In this document: positions 25,201-37,980 of the stretch, piece after piece | How the letters are laid out: each line of letters starts with the position of its first letter | Numbering within the stretch: position 1 is the first letter of the stretch | Assembly: GCA_020747065.1 (NCBI GenBank) | Contig: JAGMVK010000015.1 | Location: 558,001-622,000, forward strand | From: Cadophora sp. MPI-SDFR-AT-0126 | Lineage: Eukaryota; Ascomycota; Leotiomycetes; Helotiales; Ploettnerulaceae | Direction of reading: 5' to 3' | Length of the DNA: 64,000 nt | Notes under the pieces: model-generated | Seen by the model: the letters and a program-made list of their open reading frames with translations, nothing else | What the model was told of the DNA's origin: nothing | Databases searched by the model: none | Made by a program: the position numbers and the translations under genes

Positions 25201-27587
25201 TTTAAGCCACTTCTGTCTCGCTGTCAGATCAGACGGGCCTTGCATTTCCATGACGCCAGGTTCCGTCAAAGACACGATATCTCGCAGCTCCAGCCGTGGT
25301 CATGAATTTCCGTCGAACAATTCTCCCGGAGGCTAGCGAGGACTCGCTTCACCCGGCTGTGGATAAGAAATAAGGGAGAAGAAAGGGGTTTCGTTAATGA
25401 CGATAGAGTTTCACCTCGCGGGCGCAATTGTTCGAAAGCATGGATTATCTAGCGATCCGGAGATAACTAAATGTCTCGACGCTCTCGGAGGCTGGCAACC
25501 AGTATCGCACTGACCGTTGAGCAGAGTTTGTGGTGACTATCATTCTTACCCGAGCCACGAACAGTGATGCGTATAGCTAACATGTGTTGAGCTTTGCACT
25601 TCTGTTCAACAACATTCAGCATGCCAGAAGAGAACTCAAGGGGCTATCGATAGAGGACTGTTTCATTGGGGCTAGATGCAGCAGCATTCAGCGATAGACT
25701 CTGCCGGCATCATTCGAGGAGAGGGGTTACCAGAACTCCAGACGATGTTACAAACGCCCTGCATGGACCCGCGACCGGCTCAACGCACTGTTGGTACTTC
25801 AGCCAACCGCATTTATTCGTCACAGACTGGGCGGAATAGCGCCTGTATTATTGCGGCTACCAGCGCCGGATTTTGGGAATTCGGGACCTATGACATATGG
25901 CCGGGTTAAAGTGCTATTGCAGTTGCGACGGCGGCGGCTAGGCTCTCCATGTGGTGGTGCCGTTCCAGTCACCACACTATGCTTAGAGGGTAGTTATCTT
26001 GTAACACTACAGCTCAAGGGGTTAGTAGCACACAGAACAATCCACCAGAAAAGCCACAGTTCTCTTTCACAGCTATGCCGAAAAAAGTCCACTGCCCCGC
26101 TGGATTAAGTTAGCGGTACCGAGCTGGCCTCTGACAAGCCTTCTTTCACGAGCCTGGTGAACCTTACTCATTTCTCGTCCACGATCCCGGCCGATAATCA
26201 TGGACTCGTAATTGGCATCGTCCACTTTCCTTAATATTCACGGTGTTTCCCCAAGAAGCTTGGTGCAGTCAGTGTCTCCACGCGTGGTTCAAGGGACCTC
26301 AGGAAGGCCAACGCCGCCGCATGAGAGAGGTATGGCTTGCGATCTTTGCCACGCCACCAACAGTTTACCCCACAAGTTCCAAATCCACGTTGCGTCGAGA
26401 CCGTGGGTCTTTTCTTCGATTCTTTGAGTACAGGACCCTAATACGGAAGCTGGGTCTCAACCAGGCACGGCAGAGCAGGACAATGTGTAGGCACGCCTCG
26501 CTGCCATGCCATGCCGCGGTCATTCAGGCTGACTCCCCGTTGCCTGCCATCTCTGGATCCGTCTCTGTATCTGGTATGTGAGACGGCCTGGCAAAGGACA
26601 TTTGGGCGGCAAGTCTGAAGCGCGGTCCTTACCGTCGAGGCCCCCTCGCTTTGCGTTTCGATACCTAGATAGGCATAGACCAAATAGAGACACTACATAT
26701 TAAGTATCCGCTACTATGACAGGGCCGGGTCTCGTCTTGGATCCCTCGTCTATCATCGGTAGCCAGCCTAGTCGGATCGGATCATCTCACTCCTCTCGAT
26801 GATCTCGGGGGTTCTGCTAACGTCGTCGGCTCTTAGTATGGCGGGTCTATTGTTGGTACCGTAAATTGACATGTCCATGTCAAGCCTCCTAAACTCTCGT
26901 CCTCGCATTATCTCTCAAGCCAAGACGCCTAAGTAGATCAAGAAGACCTCATCCTTCATCCTCCTCCTCCCCGCCGTCCCAAAACTCCAAACATCTCCTA
27001 GTTTGCTCTCTCGCAAGCTGCATCGTGCTAAAGTAACTTGCTGCACGAGCCAGGTATAATACCCTGGGACTCCATCCGCTTGTGACGCTTGCATTTGTTG
27101 GCCAGCCGTCTTTGAATTCCGGACTTTGCACGAGCTGCCGTTTCCAGAAGAATGGGTTTGGCCGAACTGGTGGTCACAGCATGAGCCACACGTTCAGTTC
27201 TTTCACTACCGACAGACTCTCGACCTTTCTTCCTACATGTGTTGGAATTCGAACCTCCAGACCTATCAGAGATCGAAAGTACCAGCTCACCTTCCTCTTG
27301 TAAATAGAGGTGTCCGGACCGACCTCTCATAAGCCATAACGCCCACCCTTATTCGGTACTATTGTGCAAATCGGGACAGACGGCACTTCGTTGCGACTGC
27401 CGTCTCGAAAACCACGTCTTCTTGGAGGTCAGCTGAATTCAACCGGTTATCAAAGTAATTTTCACTTCCTGAAATAGTCGGCCCAAAACCAATACTGTGC
27501 CACTGAGAGACGTCCTTCCGAGAAGGTGCCATCTTTTGACATTCTAAAGTGGACCGTTAACCTGGATACTGCCAACTAGTTCTCAAT

Positions 27588-30579
27588 ATGACCCAGATAT
27601 ACACCCAAGTTCCCATCCCCCCTCTGCATGAGCGACCTTCTTTCTCCAACCAAAAATCGGACGAATACAAGCCCAGGGAATATCAACACTCCAACACAAC
27701 CTTCTCTCAGTACTCGGACAGACAACAGGAAGGGAATGGTTGGAAATCCTCACAGTCAACGTCACCAATGTCGGAAACTCAGAAAGGTCCCTATGTGGTC
27801 TCGCCAGTGAAAGCAGGAGAGATGTATCAATCACGGCCAGAGACCACCCAGAAGCCTACCAGGGAACAACTGCCTCCACTGAGCAGTCTTTTTGCTTCAA
27901 CATCACATCAGACACGCCCTCCTACATCATACTCGGATGGACACAGCCCAGTGTTTCCAGCAGTTTCTCCTAATGATTCTCGACACCCAGCGACGCCAAT
28001 ACATGCAGATCGGCCATTCGATCCATCTTACTTCCAAAGACCTCCTGTCGCTCGACAGTATTCTTACAACTCGAGACCAGAAGTTGAGAGACTTGGAATC
28101 CCTCCTCCTCCCCGACCCAGTCAACCTGGAGCCAGACCTGAATCGCCTCGTTACGACTCCAGGTACCCCCTTGTTGAAAGTTCGCGCCCTTATCCGCCAT
28201 CCTCTATCACAGCTTGGTCTCCGCACTCGCAATCGAACAGACCAGAATACTTTTCAAGAGATACATCTTCGTCTTTCAGACCTCACCCAGAGTTCCGCCA
28301 GCCGGCTGCTATCAATAGACCCGAAATAGACTCCAGAGCAACATATGGAGATGGGCAACAAAGCGCACCAGTAACTCCGACTTATCCACCTACTCCTACG
28401 AGCACAGTCACTGGCGACCCCATTACAACGAAAGATGGACTCGGCCCGAAGATTTGGACAGGGACGCAGTTTCTACCCAGGTTTGTACGATCAGCCGAAG
28501 TGCCAGGGGAGGGCATGTGCTACTTCTACGACGATGGAACGCATTGCAAAACAGTTATTGATGGCGAAATTGTCAATGCGCACTGGGGTGTGACGAAGGC
28601 AGGGAAACCAAGAAAGAGGTTGGCAATTGCTTGCATCACTTGCAGAGAGAAGAAGATCAAGTGCGATCCAGATTATCCACGCTGCGTCCAGTGTGAGAAG
28701 TTTGGGAGAATTTGCAAGTTCAAAAATGCGTAAGTAAACACTTGTCGTTGAGGTTTCGGTTAGGAGACTCATATCTTGAAGATCGTTGCTAATATCAACG
28801 CACAGCCCTCGAGGTGGTCATGGATCTCCAGATACCCCACCATCAGACCCAGAAGATTCAGTATCACGACCGTCCTCATCACGAGCAGATTTGGAGTCAT
28901 TCAAGGTCGAGAAGCGCGAAAGTAGCCACTCAGTCTCCCCACGACAGGTGCGACAGGCGACGCCAGACTCAGAGATCCATCCCTCGAAGCGTCAGCGAAC
29001 TGGGTACAATGACTTCACTCCTGTCGCATCGGAAGCCTCTCCTCGCCCATCATTGCAAGACCCTACTTCTCCAACAACTCCCTGGGCAGAGCCCGTTAAC
29101 GGCATCGCGAACCAGTCCAGTCTTCTTCAAGAATGGCAAACAAACCCGTTCAGTACACACCCCATGCTTGTCGCAGATCTCGTCTCTGTCTTCTTCAAGC
29201 ACGTCCCCGAAACTGCTTATTGCATGTTCCCAGAGGGACCTTTCAAGGCCTGGATCTTGTCTGTCAGCGAAAAGTCTGCTGACGATTTGATGCTTGTTTA
29301 TACGATCCTAGCGCTTGGAACCGTATTCTCGCCGCAGAGTGAGCACAAGGTTTTCGGAGCCCGATTTGCTGCTGTTTCTCGATTTGCTTGCGACAACAGT
29401 CGGTTCGGCCTTCAGCTAGTCCAGTCGCGGGTCCTCCTCGCTCTGTACTACTTTGCCAATAATAAAGCGGAAGATGCATGGGACTTCTGTGGAGCAGCTT
29501 TGAGAGCTGCAAGCGGTCTCAAGCTGAACTTGGAGATGGAAAAGACGGACGATGTCTACAAGAAGTCATATCCCTACGGACTGACACGCGCCGGATTCGC
29601 TGAATGCAGGAGAAGGACCTTCTGGAGCTGCTATTTGATAGATCGATTTAACGGGTTCTGCTCTGGTCACCTCAGCATTGTTCAGGCGGACGACGTCTTC
29701 CTACGACTCCCTTGCGACATGAAGAGCTTTGAGTCCCAACTTGACATTCAAAATCCCTACTTCGACCCTGCCACGCCGCCCATCCAGAACATCAACTGGA
29801 CGATCGGATCGATGGCATACTTAATTAATATCACCACTATCTGGGGAGACGTAATGGCGAATGTTTACCGAACCTCACAACGACCGAGTCCGACAACAAG
29901 TCGCATGAGCTTTCCAACATTCTACGAGAATGCCACTCGTCGATTGCGGATCTGGAGCGATGCTCTACCGTCATGCTATGTCTTCTCCTCTGAGAACCTG
30001 GCACGAGCATCGAGTGAAGGGAAACTCGGCACATTCATGATGATGCACACAGTGTACAATACGACCGCGATGAAGCTCAACCGATACATCCAACAATACA
30101 ACCTGACCAAATCTCAACTTGCGCACCATGTTGCGATTTCAAAACAGCATGCTGAGGATCTGTTGAGAATGGTCGACACTCTCTCAGCGTTCAGAGCATC
30201 TGCGCCTTCCAGTCCAAGTCATGGCGATGCGCAAAGCAAGTTCTCTTCACCATTCGTAGGCTATGCGATCGTCTCAGCTATCGACATCCTCACCGCCAAG
30301 ATCACAGCCAATGCCATTCCCAATCGTCTCAGCTCCTTTCAGGGAGCTCAGAGCATTCTCGCCGAGCTCGCGCACTTCTGGCAGAGTTCAAAGAACCAAC
30401 AAGGCCTGATTCAGCAACGCATACGAGACCTGACTGAGCTTGTAAGAACGAAGGGTGAGGGTGCAGGACCGGCTGCACACATCGCTTTGCTTGCTAGAGA
30501 GACTGGAGACGGAGTTTTTGAGTTCAGAGAGGCGATTGAGAAGACGTTCTCGAGGGATTTTGACTGCGTTTATGCTTGA
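27588..30579 (+). CDS. Zn2Cys6 (fungal binuclear cluster) transcription factor
   Basis: Nuclear transcription factor of 971 residues in two exons (27588-28729 and 28806-30579). The N-terminal about 300 residues are Pro/Ser/Gln/Tyr-rich and probably disordered. The Zn cluster is CX2CX6CX6CX2CX6C at C349, C352, C359, C366, C369 and C376, preceded by a basic KPRKRLA segment. Just before it is a well-structured segment around WTGTQFLPRFVR and GEGMCYFYDDGTHCK, which looks like a conserved family-specific extension; its two extra Cys are not part of the cluster. The single intron follows the cluster. After a Ser/Pro linker the C-terminal about 500 residues form the fungal-specific regulatory domain (LALGTVFS, RTFWSCYLIDRF, ARASSEGKLG). 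The target genes are unknown. It lies between two unusually long regions without other genes. Confidence 0.93.
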
Positions 30580-33500
30580 GTAGCAGATGAAGTTCTTGGG
30601 GAGACACTTGTTTTATGATGGAATGATTCTACGATATATTTTCACACCTGTACCTGGCGTTCAATGGGGTAGGAGGAAACACAGCTCTTGCATTGCGTTA
30701 CGCTGCGTTATCAAGCATTTTGTTTGTAGATACCATGGGCATAGGAACAACAGCACTTGCACATAGGAGATACGAAGTATTTACATATTTGTAATATTAT
30801 TACTACTGTACAAAAGCTCCAGAACAACTATCAAAGTTCCATCGCTCGCAGTTGTGATTGTCTTCTTGCCACTATATTGGACTACGACTGCTTCACCATC
30901 ATCAACACTCGAGCCGAGATCAACAATCCCTGACTCGAGAACCCCACAATTACCGATGGAACTGACAGGCCAAATTGACAATTGACTTTCCATTTGCCAC
31001 CTCTCAAAATACAGTTTAAAGAAGTCTCAGACTCAGTGATAGAGTTCATGATTTAGACTTTCAATATTTCTCAACTGCCGAATGTTTCACCCGGTCACCT
31101 TACAGATTCCTGACTGTGCACCTTTGCGTCCCCACAAACAGATACTTTTATGGAAAAGCAGTTCAAACTTCCCTCCACTTCCATCCGTGAACCTTCTTCA
31201 GATCAAAGTTTTTCACCCCTGTGCCGGCCACGAACAAAAGAACCAACACGTACATCCCCACCCTGTCCACGTACCACAGGGGATAACAATCCATGATCCA
31301 TCCCATTTCTCACGTGGGTCCTACCTAGCCCGGGTGCACCGCATTATCCGCATGTGCGGCGGCGCAGCCCGCTTTTCAGACTTTCTGAGATTGCCGGCCG
31401 GCGCTGGCACACAGGGCGTCGTTCTTCCCATCCTCTGATTCGTCAAATGAACGAGCAAAAGTTTGACCCCTAATCGAGAAACAGAATCCCCACATCTCTG
31501 GCCCTTCGCAAAGGTGTCCGCGAAAGTAAAAACGCCCTTCTAAACTGGTTACTGTAGAAAGACATTTAGCTCCGCCGCTAAGATCTCCCCTCGTTCTAGC
31601 GCCAGATCTGCTGGCTATCCTATCTATCTGCTATCTAGACGAGACGACTTGAGACGACATCTCACTCCCCTTGAGAATCAAAGTTCACCCATTCGCTCTT
31701 AGACTTTTGTTGGTTTTCGGAGCAATAAATCATCCCACCACACGCAGCAGCTCACTCAAGTCCAGATGACAGTGACAGTGCGAGGTGACAACACATCACA
31801 GCACAGCCAGAGCCTAAAGCTAAAGTGGCATCCGACTAATTTTCTTCCAGCAAATCCAGCAACTCAGTGAAGCTAAACCTCGACAGGTCAGAACACTAGC
31901 CCACCAAACCCGACCCAGCAATCATAAATCCCGAGAACTCGCAACCCTAAGGAAATCCCAACAAACGAATCTGCCGCGTCTAATCTGCTCGGACCGAACT
32001 AAAGTAGCTTCTGTAGAGCATTTTAGTGCGGTGATCACGGCTCTTCGCAAAGCGAGCGGCTGGTTAGGGTACCGAAGTTGACGAGGTTGTGGTTTGAGTT
32101 TGGAGCTAACAATAGGCGGAGAGGGGTTTCTCCAGAATCCAGAAGGGAACTATTTTGGTATGTTTGTCTGGCTGTCTGGCTGGTCCTGGCTGGCGCTGGT
32201 GTGGTTTTGTGGCGGTGTTGTTGGTTGATGGGAGACGATCTCGCTGTCGTCGGCAACCTTACTGTTTGGGGTCGCCTAGGGGGTCTTGGTGCCCGTCGAG
32301 TCAGGTGTCAAGGGAGCTTTGATGTTTTGAGTCAGGGGTCATGGTAAATATCGGCAGTTGTGCCGAAGCGAGAAAGCGGGGCGGGGTATGATCTGTTAGT
32401 ACTCCGCCTACTTTTATTTTATGTCAAGGTGTCACTCGACTATTATTTCCCATTCGAGATGCTCCTCTAGTCGTATCTAGTCGTATTTCCTTCCGAACAG
32501 GGTTCCAAGGTTTTTGTTCCGTGGATGGAGCAGGATGATTTCTTCCTCCCTTACTTTATGCTACTGCGGGACTTTGATGAGGTTGATAAGGATCTTCGGT
32601 ACTAGTTGTTGATCTGTGCGAGTCGCACAGGACTATGAAGTGGAGTAGAGCTGTCACTTATGCACGCTGCAGGTTAGTTTTTGCGATGCGGCCCGTGGAC
32701 TATGTCATCCCACATTGAGGATATTGAGGGGAAAAGTCCAGATGATAATCCTTCGGCAGAGGTACAGTAGTCAGTCATCGGCACTTCGCAGACCTGGTAG
32801 CATGAGTTGCCGGCTCGTTGTTTTCCATAGCTGCAATGACAGTCTCGTGAGTTTAGGTTGTGGGAAATGGTAATCGGCCCAAGAGCAAGCTATTTTCGTG
32901 GGCAGGATGTAAAATACATCCATGAGCTCAAATTCGGTTCGTACAACACTATTCATCAGCCTAGACCATCATCCCAGCCAAGTAACAATTGAAGAAATTT
33001 CCATGAGCACACAATCAAGAAAATTTCAAAAGCAAGCGCCTGATGGAAACGAAAACATCGTTTATACCTCCCAGGATACGCACGACCTGACTGTCCCGGA
33101 GCCCAGACAACAGGCGGGTTCGAGACGAAAGTTTTGGTCGGCAAGATGGTCCCTCATAATGCTGTGATGAGATGAGTAGTTTCGGCGGAGATATCTCACA
33201 TTGCTCAGGACTGAGGATAGGTTATCCGGATTTGAGGACATGCTGCGAGGAGGAACAAGTTGCAAGACTTTTTTAGGAACTCTCGATTTTATCACTGGCT
33301 TAGGTATCAAAATTGCAAAGACATCTTCATTTAGTACACAAAAATCTACCATATGATGGCAGGCTCTGTACGGAGTATGGACCATGGACCATGGACCAAA
33401 TTTCCTTCAGCCAGCACTCATTCTTTCTCTCCATCCCACAGTTTGCTCCCCTCCTTACCATGAACGCTCGTGAGACACGTCACGTTCCCTCCTGTTAACG

Positions 33501-35302
33501 ACAAATTCATGTGTCGAAAAGTCCACATATCATCGCTTCCCAAGGCTTTTCGACTCTCCCAGATCCGCCCTCCATGAACACGAAAGTCATAGCTCGCTCT
33601 TCATCAATCAATCTTTCCGTAGAGTTAAAGCTCGTGATTCAGAGGGAGGCACACAGCTGTCCATGAAAAGTTTGAGGTGTTTGGCCAGGGAGAGGTAGTT
33701 ATCTCCAAATTCCTATTTGGCTACCAGTTTGGAACTTGGGAGTTGGGATTGGGAGAAGAAAGAAGTTTTGGGGAAAGAAACCATTTGGAATGAATTCTAT
33801 GGGGTGTCCATAGACCCCATTTAGATCTCTGCCCAAGTAGAGAAAGTTTAGAGCGATCAAAGGTAGCTACTGCAAGACTTCCTCCGGGGCGTTGGAAGTA
33901 TTACGCTTTGGGGTAGGTAACGATGGCGCCTAGAGACAGTTTTCGGACCAGTTTACATTTCAGAGCCAAACACACACTTTCAATGAAGAAGACTTCCAAC
34001 TTTTCTGCCCCAAAATCCTGACAAACACCTCCGTGAGAATAGTTCCTCTTAATCTTAAATCTCTCCCCTACAAGTAAACAAATATCAGTGTACACGCACT
34101 CGGTTTCACACCTCACTTCGGACTTCAAACTCACTCAAAGTCTCAAAACCATCTCAATCCCTACCATTTACGCACACGAATCCCATCTTGCGGGAAATAC
34201 TGGATAAAAGCATCAGTCCAAAACCAAAGTCTCAAAAGCAGCGCTTTGTCAAGAGAGCTCATAGCTTCGATAAGGATATCTTTTCTGATCCTGAACAGGG
34301 TGACGAGTTCTGCTTCGCTGGAAAATAAACCTCACATCTTGGTCACTTCTTGAAAATCTGCATGTCTGACGTCTACTATGGCACCTTGCCCGGAGTGGTT
34401 GGGGAGAGGGCGTGGTCACGATTGAGAAGATTGTTGGTATATCGGATTATGAAAGAAAGGGCTTTAATATGGGAAGAGCGTCCGTATCAGCACCAACTCA
34501 ACAAGCTTGAGATTTAAATATCACAGCTATATTTTTTAATCTTTTTGAAAAATTCGTTGTCTTGAGTCGAAGTTATGACGACAAATAATGCCCTTGAGCG
34601 CGGGAAACGATGGAGAGATCCCGTGGAGGGAGATCACTCACTGACTTCAACGTCCCTGTGCCTTAGCTAATGATGTGTACTTCAAAGCCACAATAGGAAG
34701 TGTGTTATGCTGGTATCATTTCCCACGCTTTCCCACCATTCGAAAAGACGACGCTTAGAAATAAGTGGATAGGGTATTGAGGCCAATAATGCTCGAGTGA
34801 CTATGCTTGCTGCTTTTGGCCATTTGATCTTAATTCGAAATCGAATACAACGAGGAACGCAGATTCTTTGAAGATAGAGGAGTCCCATATTGTTGTCGTA
34901 TTACTACTAGAGAAACTCACCAGGTTTATCAAACCTCGCTGAGGTGGGCGTGTTCCATGAATGTCAACATCCGGACTTCCTAAGCGAGGATTTCTTAGGC
35001 GGGAAATATCATCACATAGAAAGATTTGTGCCACAATTAGACTCAAGAGCACCCCGACATCGTTCAAATACGGTGGCTGCGTTGAGAAACGAGAGGTATT
35101 GGCCGGCGTACCAATCCGTGGGTTTGTCTGAGGGATATGAAATGTTCCAATAATTCATTTGTGCCTGTCGAATTGTGGAAATATGGGAACCTCTGAATTC
35201 GCATTTTTCATTAAAAAAACACAATAAACTCCAATACCCAACTGTTCCCTACCCAAATACCCTCCCGTCGCCTCTCCCTATCCCAAGTATCCCCCCAAGG
35301 CC
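30580..35302. other. 4.7 kb convergent intergenic region without a recognisable gene
   Basis: This separates the 3' ends of two convergent genes, so no promoter is required by its neighbours, yet it is very long. The 31250-31440 part is GC-rich with a CACGTG box (31311-31316), like a promoter, but no credible open frame follows. I see no mobile-element proteins. A non-coding RNA gene is a possibility I cannot confirm. Confidence 0.45.
33377..33397 (+). repeat. Three tandem copies of a 7-bp unit (atggacc)
   Basis: Three exact copies of atggacc, generating overlapping ccatgg palindromes. It is in non-coding sequence and is probably a simple repeat. Confidence 0.85.
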
Positions 35303-36514
35303 CTAAACCAGCTCCAACCTATATGGATCATGCTCATCCTCCTTATCAGGACACACGAAAGTCTTCCCCGTCGGTTGCCCAAACAAATCCTCATCATCAA
35401 AATACCCATGATTGTACGGTTCATTCACGCACTTCATGCCGCCGTCGGGTCCGACGTGCGGGCAGTGCGCGTCGGGTCGCACGCCTGCGAGGATGAGATG
35501 GATGGTCCGGCAGGCTACGTTGTCGCCCCAGACTTCGTCGTAGTTGCCGAAGGGTTTGGCGGTCATGGATGAGATGCAGGTTGGTACGCTGTAGGGTGGT
35601 GTTAGTTGCTGTATGTGGTATGGCTTGGGGATAGGGAAGGGGAGGGGGAGAGAGAGGGGACTTACTCGGCGTATTGCTGATTGGCACCTATGCAAAGGGA
35701 TTGTATGGTCGGGCATATGCGCTGGATGAAAGCTTGCTGCACGAACGGGTTCGTGATGTCTGCTTCTCCCCGTGCGAGGAAGTTCCAGACGTTGAGGTTG
35801 GGGATCCATGCATCGTATGCAAGGACAGCACCGTCGTCGTCGAAGCGCCAAAATGCTACCTGTTCGTGTCAAGATTAGCTGTGTCCAAATCTCATCCTAT
35901 CGAAATGGATTAAAAGAAGACAGAAATAAACTCTGGTTTGACTACAGACAAGACATTAAGAGGAAGAGACATACCTGTTTCAGCGTACTCAAATACTTCC
36001 CATTATCCGTGGAGTTAGGATTCAAAACCCTCGTCTCCAAATACGCCACACTAGCCGCAACATTCTCGCACCCACTACTGAAACTCACAACCTTCGCACT
36101 AGTAAACACCGAGAACGACGGGGCGTTTGGCGTTAGTGCCAGAGCGAAGAAATACTCGATGCTGTCTTCGAACCCTGTGAAGTTTCCTAGGGGTGAGACG
36201 CGCCCGGAGGCGTTTGCTGCGAAGAGGCCTTTTGGCACGGCGGATGGGCCGTGAGTTATGATGGGGACGTTGTCTAGGGAGGGGAGAGTTGTCAGTTGCG
36301 GGAAGGGGATGGAGGGAGGAGGGAATGAAGGGAGAGGGGGAGGAAACGTACTGGGGAAGACGGTGAGGTTGTAGATTGAGGTTATGGTCTTCAGGTTGCG
36401 GGCGTAGAAGTTCTTGGGATGGTGTTTGCCTCCCGCAGCAACAACAGAGGAGAGGGATAAGGCTGCGGTCAGAGCCGCTGTGAGGTAGGAGCTGAGATGC
36501 ATTGTGAAAGACAA
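35303..36514 (-). CDS. Secreted protein of unknown function
   Basis: Four exons (36514-36352, 36273-35975, 35859-35666, 35588-35303) encode 313 residues. The first or the fifth residue (ATG at 36502) could be the start; after MHLSSY there is a classic signal peptide (hydrophobic LTAALTAALSL, then SVVAAGG, likely cleaved after VAA). The mature protein has N-glycosylation sites (NLT, NAS, NFT), a compact segment VAFWRFDDDGAVLAYDAWIP, and several Cys near the C-terminus (CPTIQSLC, PTCISS, VACRT, AHCPHVG, MKCVNEP, FVCPD), which suggests disulfides outside the cell. The strand order and the FDDDG.V..YD.W pattern vaguely recall NTF2/SnoaL-like folds, but I do not recognise the family. The first intron is a C/T-rich stretch that reads as a spurious proline-rich peptide if left in. 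Confidence 0.8.
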
Positions 36515-37980
36515 TAATTAATAACTCAAACTCGAAGGGAGAAAAATGCCAATTACAATTGAGTTTGTACTGTATTACTCAGAGGAAATATGAGAAACTT
36601 CAAAACAGGAACAGGAGGAGAGTAGGATCAAGCGGCCTTATATCAGACTCAGTACCTACCTCTTCCCTACCTGTCGGCCCTCAGCCTTGACCGAGAAAAG
36701 AAGTACGCCCGTTCTATAGGTAGAACAAAACAGCCTCCCAAGGTCTTCTGTGAGCCCATTCCGTCATGGAGGGGTCACTTATCGGCTTCCGCTTCCTCAT
36801 CCCCACTCAATACCACCCACCACAACAGTATTGTGCCGCAGGTACTCGTACCTGGGCGGCAGGCCGTGAGTGACATGATATGATGATATGATGTGATGTT
36901 GGTTGTGAGGTGGGGTCCGTCAGCTTCTCACCTCAGCACCAGATTCGCTCGTTCTCCTGCGGCCGCACTCAGCCTTACGGCGTCAACGACACTTTGAAAA
37001 GGCATATCAACCAGCTGATTCGCTCACCGAGGGAATACTACCCACACCATACTTCGGAGGAGATGGTAGATACAGATAGAGGGGGCAATGATTGTTCCGT
37101 GTCTAGGAGTTGAGGTAGATTTGTTGAAGTCCATGTGATTGCTGAGCCTCTCAGCCGTGCAACTGTCTGCATGGAAATTCTTCAGCTGACGTGCATTTCG
37201 TAGGCTGCCAAGAGATATGTTCTTCGGCGAGGCTGTCCAATGAGTTAGAAATAAGGTATCGATAACGGATAAATGAAAGATGGATGATGTACAGAAATAT
37301 TGAAGGGAGGTCTGATTGGTCGGTTTCCGGCGTTTACTTGAGATGCAGGTGCAGGTGCGGACTTCCCGCTGCACCTGCATCCTTGGAGATGCATGGCATG
37401 GCATGGGTTGGCGTCCCGGACCAAGTAAGGACTGTTGGATACTACATGATAGAAAGAGAAAAAGCACTTATGTTGGTGAAAGCAAGCAAGACAGACAGAT
37501 ACACAGACAGGAGGAAATGAGTGCGTGGGACATGAGACATATCTAAATGCAATGGTGTGATGTGACAGACTTGGGAAACTTCCCGCCAGGGCTGGCTGAA
37601 TGCCACTGGACTGAGATCAATCATCCAGAACAGACAGAATTGGCGAGTTTGCTTTCAGCTTCAAAAGACAAGTCACAAAGCCAGTATCCATCCGGACAAG
37701 CCGGAGACTTCGTACATTTTCTTTTATTCTTTTATAAACCCTGCAGGGGCTTGTAGCATGTGGCATATTGTCGCTCGTACAATTATTCTATTCCGAGCCT
37801 CCACTTTCATCCCACGCCATTTTGCTTTATATGTAGTATATATCCAACGCCAACATTAATGCTTATCCAGTACCATTCCGCAGACTCATAACTCCAGGCC
37901 ATATTTCAAGATCGGGTATCAGGTCAAACTCCTCCCAAGTGAAAGTAGCCAGATGAAAACAACGCAATCATGCCCATCCC
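36515..37980. other. Intergenic region with one notable hairpin
   Basis: Promoter of the secreted-protein gene on its left side and 3' side of the DUF3716-like gene on its right. No supported gene; open frames on both strands lack domains. Confidence 0.4.
37342..37381. repeat. Perfect 13-bp inverted repeat with 14-base loop
   Basis: gatgcaggtgcag at 37342-37354 is exactly complementary to 37369-37381, with 14 bases between. It lies in non-coding sequence about 600 bases downstream of the stop of the DUF3716-like gene and could form an RNA hairpin on either strand. It may be a terminator-like or chance palindrome. Confidence 0.8.

Larger units (their letters stand above)
18392..27587. other. 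9.2 kb region without a recognisable gene, upstream of a transcription factor
   Basis: I find no frame with a domain, no conserved exon chain and no mobile-element protein here. Base composition looks ordinary, so this does not look like an AT-rich RIP-degraded repeat island. It contains a 17-A run, a short 21-bp tandem duplication and many short meaningless frames. The right end should contain the promoter and leader of the Zn2Cys6 gene. Long non-coding transcripts, long leaders or a diverged gene cannot be excluded by eye. Confidence 0.45.

Noticed and set aside
18392..27587. RIP-degraded transposon island
   Set aside because: Base composition is balanced rather than AT-rich and no reverse transcriptase, transposase or terminal repeat was found.
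31082..31438. 118-codon plus-strand frame in the convergent gap
   Set aside because: Composition and lack of any motif suggest non-coding.
36274..36350. Proline-rich segment in the secreted protein
   Set aside because: It has a donor (gtacgt) and acceptor (cctag) in the right phase and its removal gives a smoother protein; so it is an intron.
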